64,000 nt of DNA, from contig CAWFPJ010000001.1 in NCBI GenBank assembly GCA_963817515.1, forward strand, positions 192,255 to 256,254, read 5' to 3'. The position numbers and the translations under genes were made by a program. The notes under the pieces were generated by a model. That model did no database searches. It was not told where the DNA came from and saw only the letters and a program-made list of their open reading frames with translations. Positions 49,636-58,148 of this stretch are shown here, piece by piece (position 1 is the stretch's first letter; each line of letters opens with the position of its first letter). Source of the DNA: DATMNI01 sp963817515. GTDB lineage: Bacteria > Acidobacteriota > Terriglobia > Bryobacterales > Bryobacteraceae.

Positions 49636-51612
49636 ATGGCGAAGGGCTGCGTGCTGTTGCTGCTCACCGCATTCTGCATTGCGCAGGATCGGCGGGACCT
49701 CCGCATCGAGCCCGCGTCCCGATTAAATCCCCTGCGCGATTCCGGCGCCCGATGGGCCGTGATCGTGGGAATCTCTTCCTACCAGCACCTTCCTCCCGGG
49801 GCGCAATTACACTTCGCCCACCGCGATGCCGCGCAGTTTTCCACGTTCCTGCGGAGTACCGCGGGCGGCGCCATTCCGGGCGACCACATCCGCATCCTCA
49901 CGGACGAGCAGGCAACCCTGGCGCAAATCCGCGCCGCGCTCAACACCTGGCTGGTCGCTTCCGCCGGGCCGCAGGACGTGGTGTATTTCTATTTCGCCGG
50001 GCATAGCGTGCTGGACGATCACGACGACGGTTACTTCGTCACGCACGATGCGGACCCCCAGAATCTGCATGCCACTGCGCTCTCGTTTCAGGAAGTGGAT
50101 GCGGCCTTGAGCGCCCGGCTTCGGGCCTCACTGGTGGTGATGATAGCCGACGCCTGCCATGCCGGCCGGCTGGGCTGGTCCAGCTATTCAGCCGCCGCAA
50201 CCAGCCGCGCCGCGGAGCCGCTGGCGCGCATCGGGCAGGGCGACCGATCCTTCCTCAAGCTTCTGGCGTCGCGGCCCAGTGAACGGTCATATGAAGACGA
50301 GAAGTGGAATGGCGGCCACGGCGTTTTCACTTATGTCCTGCTGGATGGATTGAACGGCCAGGCCGACACCGATGGCGATCGCGTGATCCGCGCCTCAGAA
50401 GCCATCGACTACGTTTCGCGCCGCGTTCCCGAGCTTACCGATGCGCAGCAACACCCGCGCGTGGCCGGCACCTTCGATGCGCGCCTGCCGCTGGCGTCTT
50501 CCCAATTGCCGCCGGCGTCTTCCCAATTACCGCGCGCCGTCACGCTGGACGTTACGGGTCCGGCGGGCAGCGCGGTTTATCTCGACAACGTGTTTCGCGG
50601 CGCAATCCGGGCGGCTGGCGGCTTGCGCGTCGACGCTCTGGCGCCTGGCCCGCACGCGTTCTCAGCGGATTTTCCGGATGGTTCGAGTCTCAACGGCGCC
50701 GTAACTCTGCCCGACGCGCCGGCTCGCGTTGCGATTGCGCCACCCGGGGCGTCGCCGCTGGCGCAGCTGCGGGCGCGCGTAAATGCCGGCCGCGTGCTGG
50801 AGGCAAACGGGGCGTGGGAGTTCTATCGCAGCCAGCCGTTCCCGGCGCCGGACCGCGCCGCCGCCCAGGCATTGATGGCAGGCGCGCTCGAAGAATACGG
50901 CCAGGCCTGCGTCGCCGACTACGTCCAGTCCACTGCCACAGGTTTGAAGCGCGCCATGCTGCAGCGCGCGGTGGACGCCTTCGACCGGTTGCAAACCATG
51001 CGTCCTAACGATCCTTCCATTGAAACGCGCAAACTCTTTTGCCGCGGACGCCTGCTGATTGCCGAAACCCGTTTCGCCGAAGCTGTGGTGGCGCTGGAGG
51101 AATCCTTGAAACGCGACTCCCGGTTTGCCTGCGCTTACAATGCGCTGGGCGTGGCGCTGGCGCGCGTCAACCGGCCCAAGGAATCGCACCAGGCATTTGA
51201 AACGGCCGCTAAGCTCACGCCCGAATGGGGATTGCCGCCGTTCCAAATCGCCCAGCAACTGGTCACTTCGGGTGAACCCGGGAAGGCGGTGCCGTACCTG
51301 GAAAAGGCGGTGGCCTACAATCCACGATCGGTGGTGAACCGATGGAACCTGGCCCATGTCCTGCGGCTTGCCGGGAATGCCGGCCTCGCGGAACGTGCGG
51401 CCGCCGAGTTGATCCGCCTGGACCCGAACTATGCGCCGGCTTATCTCGAATTGGGGCAGGCCCGGGAGACGCTCGGCCAACCCGCCATGGCCGCCGAAGC
51501 GTACGACAGCTATGTGCTGCTGGCCCCGAACTACGCCGGCACGGAGGATGTGCGGGCCCGTGCCGCGCGCCTTCGTGGGCAGTCCCGGCCGTCTCCTACT
51601 CTAAGGAAATGA
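49636..51612 (+). CDS. Secreted caspase-like peptidase with TPR repeats
   Basis: About 658 aa from ATG 49636, which opens a signal peptide (MAKGCVLLLLTAFCIAQ); the longer frame crosses the right REP. A caspase (C14) domain spans residues about 35-280: WAVIVGISSYQHLPPGAQ, the His in VYFYFAGHSVLDDHDDG and the Cys in VVMIADACHAGRLGWSS. A PEGA-like beta segment follows (VTGPAGSAVYLDNVFRG). TPRs fill the C-terminal half (EAVVALEESLKRDSRFACAY onward). Bacterial metacaspase-TPR proteins may process proteins in stress or signalling. It is the second clan CD-like peptidase in the window. Confidence 0.88.
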   Translation: MAKGCVLLLLTAFCIAQDRRDLRIEPASRLNPLRDSGARWAVIVGISSYQHLPPGAQLHFAHRDAAQFSTFLRSTAGGAIPGDHIRILTDEQATLAQIRAALNTWLVASAGPQDVVYFYFAGHSVLDDHDDGYFVTHDADPQNLHATALSFQEVDAALSARLRASLVVMIADACHAGRLGWSSYSAAATSRAAEPLARIGQGDRSFLKLLASRPSERSYEDEKWNGGHGVFTYVLLDGLNGQADTDGDRVIRASEAIDYVSRRVPELTDAQQHPRVAGTFDARLPLASSQLPPASSQLPRAVTLDVTGPAGSAVYLDNVFRGAIRAAGGLRVDALAPGPHAFSADFPDGSSLNGAVTLPDAPARVAIAPPGASPLAQLRARVNAGRVLEANGAWEFYRSQPFPAPDRAAAQALMAGALEEYGQACVADYVQSTATGLKRAMLQRAVDAFDRLQTMRPNDPSIETRKLFCRGRLLIAETRFAEAVVALEESLKRDSRFACAYNALGVALARVNRPKESHQAFETAAKLTPEWGLPPFQIAQQLVTSGEPGKAVPYLEKAVAYNPRSVVNRWNLAHVLRLAGNAGLAERAAAELIRLDPNYAPAYLELGQARETLGQPAMAAEAYDSYVLLAPNYAGTEDVRARAARLRGQSRPSPTLRK

Positions 51613-51625
51613 TGTGCACTCCGCC

Positions 51626-52135
51626 ATGAATTCCAATCGCATCCAGATCTTTGTTACCGGCGGCACGTTCGATAAGGAGTACAACGAACTCACAGGCGAA
51701 CTATTCTTTCAGAATACCCACGCCGCCGACATGCTTCGCCTCGGCCGCTGTCATCTGGATGTGGATATCGAAACCCTCATGATGATCGACAGCCTGCAAA
51801 TGACTGACGCCCACCGCCAACTGATTCTGGACCGGTGCACCGGCAGTGCTGCCGGCAGGATCGTCATCACGCATGGCACCGATACTATGGAACAGACCGC
51901 CGCTGTTCTGGGGCGGAGCATTACCGCGAAGACCATTGTCCTGACTGGCGCCATGGTGCCCTACACCTTCGGCAGTTCGGACGGGTTGTTCAATCTGGGA
52001 ACGGCCCTGGCGTTCGTGCAAACCCTGGAGCCCGGAGTGTATGTGGCGATGAACGGCCGGTGCTTTCCCTGGCACTCAGTCCACAAGAATCACAAACTGG
52101 GCATTTTCGAGACAAATCCTATTTCGGGACGCTGA
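51626..52135 (+). CDS. Half-size asparaginase-like protein
   Basis: About 169 aa from ATG 51626 (GTG 51614 is in frame). It matches the N-terminal domain of type I/II L-asparaginases: IQIFVTGGTFDKEYNELTG carries the first nucleophile Thr, and IVITHGTDTMEQTAAVLGR the second catalytic Thr-Asp pair. The C-terminal domain is absent; the protein ends at HKLGIFETNPISGR. Single-domain members of this size exist as a family, so it is not a truncation by itself. The activity is untested. Confidence 0.85.
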   Translation: MNSNRIQIFVTGGTFDKEYNELTGELFFQNTHAADMLRLGRCHLDVDIETLMMIDSLQMTDAHRQLILDRCTGSAAGRIVITHGTDTMEQTAAVLGRSITAKTIVLTGAMVPYTFGSSDGLFNLGTALAFVQTLEPGVYVAMNGRCFPWHSVHKNHKLGIFETNPISGR

Positions 52136-52171
52136 TCTCCGAAATGCGTGGCTATTCCTGATGATTGGCAG

Positions 52172-52190
52172 TATACTGATTACTGTAATC
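52172..52190 (+). promoter_or_regulatory. -10 box and palindrome upstream of the mini-LuxR gene
   Basis: TATACT (52172-52177) is followed at once by the perfect palindrome GATTAC-T-GTAATC (52178-52190), which would cover the transcription start. It lies 43-61 bp before ATG 52233. Confidence 0.5.
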
Positions 52191-52232
52191 CCCAACTCAA
52201 CCACTACGCTGAGCTTGGAAAGGCGATAAATT

Positions 52233-52460
52233 ATGTCCAACGCCAGTCCTCCGCGCTCGGCAAACGTGTTTGCTCTCACTAACCGCGAAATGGATGTCGT
52301 ACGACTCCTGATTGCGGGGCTTTCCAGCAAACAAATCGCGGCACAACTCGGAATCACCTTCAAGACCGCCGTCACTCACCGAAACAGCATTCTCGGGAAG
52401 TTTGGCGTTCATGAAACTGCCTCGGTAGTCCGCGAAGCCATCCGCGCAGGAATCAACTGA
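52233..52460 (+). CDS. Stand-alone LuxR-type HTH protein
   Basis: A 75-aa protein made almost entirely of a LuxR/GerE HTH: FALTNREMDVVRLLIAGLSS, KQIAAQLGITFKTAVTHRNS, then KFGVHETASVVREAIRAG. No receiver or ligand domain is present. The palindrome at 52178-52190 makes self-control plausible. A GGAAAGG site lies before ATG 52233. It precedes groES but is separated by its own stop and a strong promoter. Confidence 0.87.
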   Translation: MSNASPPRSANVFALTNREMDVVRLLIAGLSSKQIAAQLGITFKTAVTHRNSILGKFGVHETASVVREAIRAGIN

Positions 52461-52501
52461 ACCAACCTTGAGCCGGTTGTTGTCAAGAGCTGTAAACGCT
52501 T

Positions 52502-52529
52502 TTGACAGAATCGGTTAGACGAATATATT
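52502..52529 (+). promoter_or_regulatory. groESL promoter
   Basis: TTGACA (52502-52507), 16-bp spacer, TATATT (52524-52529). A CIRCE-like inverted repeat follows directly. Confidence 0.75.
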
Positions 52530-52531
52530 GT

Positions 52532-52554
52532 CACTCTATCGAAGAGTGTGCTAA
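52532..52554 (+). promoter_or_regulatory. CIRCE-like inverted repeat, variant
   Basis: CACTC (52532-52536) and GAGTG (52544-52548) form arms around 7 bp, followed by TGCTAA. Canonical CIRCE is TTAGCACTC-N9-GAGTGCTAA. Here the right arm is split by TG, and the left arm lacks TTAG. An HrcA site is possible but divergent. Confidence 0.45.
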
Positions 52555-52643
52555 TAATATTCACTGGAACCCGGCAGGAACGCACATGGAGCCTGCCGTA
52601 TCCCGGATACTCAATATTTCTTACCAAATGGAGGTTGTTTTCT

Positions 52644-52961
52644 ATGAAAATTCGTCCGCTCTATGACCGTGTCGTAGTCAAACGGATTGAAACGCAGGAA
52701 CAGATGCAGGGTGGTCTGTATATTCCCGATACCGCCAAAGAGAAGCCCCAGGAGGGTGAAGTGGTGGCCGTAGGGAAGGGCAAGCGCCTGGAAGACGGCA
52801 AAGTCATTGCTCTCGATGTCCAGGTCGGCGATAAGATTTTGTTCGGCAAGTATTCGGGCAGCGACATCAAGCTCGATGGCGAAGAACTTTTGATCATGCG
52901 TGAGGATGAAGTCCTCGGGATTTTGGACGCTGCGCCTAAAGCGGCGAAGAAAGCCAGCTAA
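52644..52961 (+). CDS. groES: Co-chaperonin GroES
   Basis: A 105-aa GroES from ATG 52644 with a GGAGG ribosome site 10 nt upstream. Conserved parts: MKIRPLYDRVVVKRIETQEQ, the mobile loop MQGGLYIPDTAKEKPQEGEV, and VGDKILFGKYSGSDIKLDGE with LLIMREDEVLGIL. It caps the GroEL chamber. The length is slightly above the usual 95-97 aa owing to an Ala/Lys-rich tail (AAPKAAKKAS). groEL begins 35 bp downstream. The longer upstream frame runs into the promoter and was discarded. Confidence 0.97.
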   Translation: MKIRPLYDRVVVKRIETQEQMQGGLYIPDTAKEKPQEGEVVAVGKGKRLEDGKVIALDVQVGDKILFGKYSGSDIKLDGEELLIMREDEVLGILDAAPKAAKKAS

Positions 52962-52996
52962 GAACTAAGAAGATTAGCTAAGGAGTCTAAAAGAGA

Positions 52997-54625
<1,629 letters not shown>

Positions 54626-54668
54626 GTAACGCCGGCGGTCTCGGCCGCCGGTACTTTAAGTGTGTTCC

Positions 54669-54706
54669 GCCGCGCTTTCCGGGAGACCGGGGAGCGCGGC
54701 TTTTTT
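54669..54706 (+). terminator. groESL terminator
   Basis: Stem GCCGCGCT (54669-54676) against AGCGCGGC (54693-54700) with a G/C-rich loop, followed by TTTTTT. A smaller hairpin, CCGGCGG/CCGCCGG, lies just upstream. Confidence 0.88.
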
Positions 54707-54784
54707 ATTGATAGGAGTCTGTGGCGCGGACGATCGTATTTCGTCGTCTGCGGAGAGGTCTTCTTGCGGCGGCAGCCAGGCTTC

Positions 54785-56305
54785 CTAAGCGCGGCTGGCG
54801 CTGACGGGCATGAGGCGTGTGCGAATCTGGTTGATCACATCCGAGGCCAGGAAGGGTTTGCGCAGCACGGGGAAATTGTGTTCCTCGCAGAGAGCTTCTT
54901 CTTCGGCCGGCAGGATGGTTCCGGTCATCACGATCACCAGCATGTTCGGCACGGCCTGCAGGAATTCCACTCCCAGTTCCACGCCATTGCCGTCGGGCAG
55001 CATGTAGTCCAGCAGCGCGGCGTTGGGTTTGTGCTGCCGCATTAGTTTCTTGGCTTCGGTTGCCGATTCGGCCGTCAGCAGCGTCCATCCGGCATCGGCC
55101 ATCAGGCGCTCCAGAAAATGCAGCAGGTCGCGGTTGTCGTCCACCAGCAGAACCGTGGGGTTCGCGGGGGCCGCGGCGGCGTCGGTATCAAGCACGCGAA
55201 TGTTGAGCTTGTCCTCGGATTCGTTGACCTCCACCCGCACGTGAGCGCCAGGGTTTACCTGGTTGGTCGCAACCAGGGTGGCAAGCGGCTGCGTCAGGTT
55301 GCGGTGGATCGTGCGGTTCAGTTCGCGTGCGCCGTACTCCTCGCTGGTGCCTTTCTGCAGCAGGAACTGACGAGCCTCAACCGGGACATCGAGCGTGAAG
55401 GAGCGGTTCCCGAGGCGCGTATTGACGTGGCTTTGGAGGTCGGTAATCTGGTGATCCAGGATGGCGGAGAGCGATTCCGTGGTGAGCGGCTGATACGTGA
55501 TGATGCAGTCGATGCGGTTGACGAACTCCGGCGAAAAACGCTTGCGCACCGAGACCAGCGCGATGTTCTGCAGTTTGCTGGTAAGGTCCGTGCGGGCCGC
55601 CGACTTCACGGACTGGAAGCCGAAGTCGGGATTGATTTCGCGCATCATTTCGCGCGCGCCCAGATTGCTGGTGAGGAAAACGATGCTCTTTTCGAAATTA
55701 ACCGTGGAGTTATCGCCCAGGCGCAGCAGTCCCTTGTCCAGGACGCCCAGAAGCAGCCGGGTCATGGAGGGCGCCGCCTTCTCGATTTCATCGAACAGCA
55801 CCAGCGACAGGTTGCATTTTTCGCTGGTGACGGCGTTCAGCTTCTGCTGGGTGAGCATGGGCTGGGTTTCGCGGTGGCCCAGATAGCCGGGGGGTGCGCC
55901 GATGAGTTTTGCTACCTCATGCTCCATCTGGAACTCGCCGCAATCCACCTTGAGCATGTTCTTTTCGCTGCCGTGCAGCACTTCGGCAAGCGCTTCCACG
56001 GTCTTGGTCTTGCCGGTGCCAGTGGGACCCAGCAACAGGAACACGCCCACCGGGCGGCCTTCCGGAGCAAGCCCGGCCTGATACATCTGGATGTACGGTA
56101 CGATCACGCGGGTAGCCGCCGGTTGTCCCACCACCTTCTGGGACAGGACCGCGGTGAGGTCCTCAACGGGATCCAAAGATGGCTTCCGAGTCCGGTTTGG
56201 TACGGCCTTCGGCTTTTCCACGCCACTCTCCGCTTTAATTTCAGCGGCGGCGGCTGGCTTGGTCCGCGTACGCCGTTTCTGCTGAGGAACGTCAGGCTCT
56301 TTCAT
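54785..56305 (-). CDS. Clp-type AAA+ ATPase fused to a C-terminal receiver domain
   Basis: A 506-aa protein. A basic N-terminal stretch (QKRRTRTKPAAAAEIK) precedes one ClpB/ClpA D2-like AAA+ module: Walker A LLLGPTGTGKTKT near 90-102, EVAKLIGAPPGYLGHRE, Walker B LSLVLFDEIEKA, sensor 1 IVFLTSNLGARE and Arg finger RFSPEFVNRID. A ClpB-D2-small-like domain follows (SEEYGARELNRTIHRNLTQP). The last 120 residues form a receiver domain: TVLLVDDNRDLLHFLE, phospho-Asp in NAALLDYMLPDGNG, and the switch Lys in PVLRKPF. Fusion of a Clp unfoldase module to a receiver is unusual. It lies opposite groESL. Confidence 0.9.
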   Translation of the reverse strand: MKEPDVPQQKRRTRTKPAAAAEIKAESGVEKPKAVPNRTRKPSLDPVEDLTAVLSQKVVGQPAATRVIVPYIQMYQAGLAPEGRPVGVFLLLGPTGTGKTKTVEALAEVLHGSEKNMLKVDCGEFQMEHEVAKLIGAPPGYLGHRETQPMLTQQKLNAVTSEKCNLSLVLFDEIEKAAPSMTRLLLGVLDKGLLRLGDNSTVNFEKSIVFLTSNLGAREMMREINPDFGFQSVKSAARTDLTSKLQNIALVSVRKRFSPEFVNRIDCIITYQPLTTESLSAILDHQITDLQSHVNTRLGNRSFTLDVPVEARQFLLQKGTSEEYGARELNRTIHRNLTQPLATLVATNQVNPGAHVRVEVNESEDKLNIRVLDTDAAAAPANPTVLLVDDNRDLLHFLERLMADAGWTLLTAESATEAKKLMRQHKPNAALLDYMLPDGNGVELGVEFLQAVPNMLVIVMTGTILPAEEEALCEEHNFPVLRKPFLASDVINQIRTRLMPVSASRA

Positions 56306-56491
56306 CAGAGTCCTCTTTGCTTATCAAATAAAGCAATTTAACAGCACTCGAACTGGGACGCAAACGGTTTTTATTGTTTGGTTGTGATTGCTTATCCCCA
56401 TTTGTAGCACGAGGTGCAGCCGCGCGTATGTTCATAGTCACACCAAATAGTACTAACAAGCAGAAGGATAGCGTTGAGGATAGACCGGAAG

Positions 56492-56710
56492 TTATCGGTG
56501 CCGGAACGTGATTCTGCCCTTGGTCAAGTCGTAGGGGGACAATTCCAGAGTAACCTTATCGCCGGCAAGAACACGGATACGGTTACGGCGCAGCCTACCC
56601 GCGAGGTGAGCCAATACGACGCGGTCATGTTCCAGTTGAACGCTGAATTGGCCGGCCGGAAACTTCTCCAGAACCGTACCGGTAACTTCGATGCTATCTT
56701 CTTTGCTCAT
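56492..56710 (-). CDS. infA: Translation initiation factor IF-1
   Basis: A 72-aa S1-like OB-fold protein: MSKEDSIEVTGTVLEKFPAG, FSVQLEHDRVVLAHLAGRLR and VLAGDKVTLELSPYDLTKGR. The length and motifs are normal for IF-1, which binds the ribosomal A site during initiation. It lies 65 bp after cspA in the same direction rather than in a ribosomal-protein operon. A GGGAGG ribosome site precedes the ATG. A second infA copy elsewhere in the genome is possible. Confidence 0.93.
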   Translation of the reverse strand: MSKEDSIEVTGTVLEKFPAGQFSVQLEHDRVVLAHLAGRLRRNRIRVLAGDKVTLELSPYDLTKGRITFRHR

Positions 56711-56732
56711 AAACCTCCCAGTCCGGGTTTTT

Positions 56733-56766
56733 GCGGGCCGGCTTCCCCAAAGGGAATCCAGCCCGC
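56733..56766. other. G/C-rich hairpin between cspA and infA
   Basis: GCGGGC (56733-56738) pairs with GCCCGC (56761-56766), with further inner pairs around CCCC and GGGG. On the minus transcript it is followed by an A-run, not U, so it is not a terminator there. It may set relative mRNA stability of cspA and infA. Confidence 0.45.
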
Positions 56767-56775
56767 CTGGCTCCG

Positions 56776-56979
56776 TCAGGCCGCTGAGACGTTGGCCGCC
56801 TGCAGACCCTTAGGGCCCTTGGTTACTTCGAACTCGACACTCGATCCTTCATCCAAGCTACGGTAGCCTTCCGTCTGAATCGCGGAGAAGTGCACGAAGA
56901 CGTCCTCGCCGTTCTCCCGTTGGATAAAGCCGTAGCCCTTGGCTGCGTTAAACCACTTCACTGTACCTTTTTCTTTCAT
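56776..56979 (-). CDS. Cold-shock protein (CspA family)
   Basis: A 67-aa cold-shock domain protein with RNP1 KGYGFIQ and RNP2 VFVHFSAI motifs: MKEKGTVKWFNAAKGYGFIQ, then DEGSSVEFEVTKGPKGLQAA. It binds single-stranded RNA and DNA and melts RNA structure. The predicted promoter lies about 145-150 bp upstream, giving a long leader with a terminator-like hairpin, as in regulated csp genes. An AAGGAA site lies upstream of ATG 56979. Confidence 0.96.
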   Translation of the reverse strand: MKEKGTVKWFNAAKGYGFIQRENGEDVFVHFSAIQTEGYRSLDEGSSVEFEVTKGPKGLQAANVSAA

Positions 56980-57036
56980 CTGACTCTATTCCTTCTTTGC
57001 TGAAATGCACTGACCAGGAATCCGGCCCCGAAAACA

Positions 57037-57074
57037 AGAAAAAGGGGGTTGCGGAATGGACTCGCGCAGCCCCC
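57037..57074 (-). terminator. Terminator-like attenuator hairpin in the cspA leader
   Basis: On the minus strand GGGGG (57074-57070) and TGCG pair with CGCA and CCCCC (57048-57044), then TTTTTCTT (57043-57036) follows. It is a textbook intrinsic terminator lying between the putative cspA promoter (TATAAT 57129-57124) and the cspA start (56979). No minus-strand gene ends upstream of it, so an attenuator role is the simplest reading. Confidence 0.65.
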
Positions 57075-57123
57075 TCATCAAAGTCGATCATCGAAGCGGA
57101 AAACAAGATTCAAATGCCCTACT

Positions 57124-57129
57124 ATTATA
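57124..57129 (-). promoter_or_regulatory. Candidate cspA promoter -10
   Basis: TATAAT on the minus strand; the predicted start near 57117 would give a leader of about 138 nt. No strong -35 is visible. Confidence 0.5.
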
Positions 57130-57183
57130 CAACAGGCGCGCAATACTATCCCGGCCAAGGACCGGGTTTCCCCGCCAAAATCA

Positions 57184-58101
57184 TGACGGCATTCGAATTC
57201 TACCGCTTCCGCTTCCATTTTCGAGCGCTTGACCCGGTGCACTTCCCGGCGGGAAAGAGCGCCAACATCGTGCGCGGCGCGTTTGGCACGGTTCTGCGAG
57301 AGGCCGTTCCAGCCGCGGTTTATCGGCGACTCTTCGAGCCCGGCACCGCGCTGGGCGAAGGGATTCGCGGCGGCGGCCCGAGCGGCCTGGCGGACTGGCC
57401 GCGGCCGTTTGTGCTGCGCGTGGCCCACATGGACGGGCTGACGACTCCTGCCGGGCGCCGGGTTTTTTCTGGACGCGCACGTCTTCGATCTCCGCCAGCC
57501 GGCGCTGCCCCACTTCCGTGCGGCCTTCGTGCGGCTGGCGGAGATGGGCCTGGGCCCGGGCCGCGGCCGCGCCGAACTGGAGCGCGTGGAACAGCTTGAC
57601 GTGGACGAAAGGCCGGAGGTGGTGACCGATGTTCCGGGTGCGCCCTCGGTGGTTTGTCTCGAGGGCGACCCCCGGCCGGTAGAACAGGTGGCGGTTCGAT
57701 TTCTTACGCCAACCGAGTTGAAGAGCGCCGGCGGCGTAGCCGAACGGCCCGAATTCGCAATTTTGTTCGGCCGGCTGCGCGACCGCATCAGCACGCTGCG
57801 GAGCCTCTATGGGGCCGGACCGCTCGGGATCGACTTCCGCGGGATGGGCGAACGGGCGGCACTGATCCGGCTGGTTCGATGCCAGTTGGAGTGGGAACAG
57901 ACGAAGCGCAAATCGGGGCGGACGGGACAGGTCCACCCGATCGGGGGGTTCACGGGGGAAGCGGAATATCATGCCGACCCGGACCGTGCCAACCGTGATT
58001 ATGGCGGCCTGGCCGAATTCCTGCCGTGGCTGCGGGCTGCGCGGTGGGTGGGGGTGGGGCGGCAGACGGTATGGGGCAAGGGGGACGTGCGGGTGGTTTA
58101 G
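57184..58101 (+). CDS. Orphan Cas6-like RNase (apparent frameshift)
   Basis: The two frames together give about 305 aa. The first holds MTAFEFYRFRFHFRALDPVH, SANIVRGAFGTVLREAVP and PRPFVLRVAHMDG. The second resumes as VFLDAHVFDLRQPALPHFRA and continues to GGFTGEAEYHADPDRANRDY and FLPWLRAARWVGVGRQTVWG. That C-terminal Gly-rich part matches the CRISPR_Cas6 group of precrRNA-processing RAMP endonucleases. The shift is a single extra T in the T6 run at 57465-57471. No CRISPR array, other cas genes or Cas1/Cas2 are in the window, so it stands alone. Confidence 0.78.
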
Positions 58102-58148
58102 CCGGAACGCGGGCGGACCTGCGCCACCGTGTGCTACGGTCAGAAAGA

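Noticed and set aside
56733..56766. Terminator between cspA and infA
   Set aside because: On the transcribed minus strand the hairpin is followed by A, not U; read instead as a structural hairpin.
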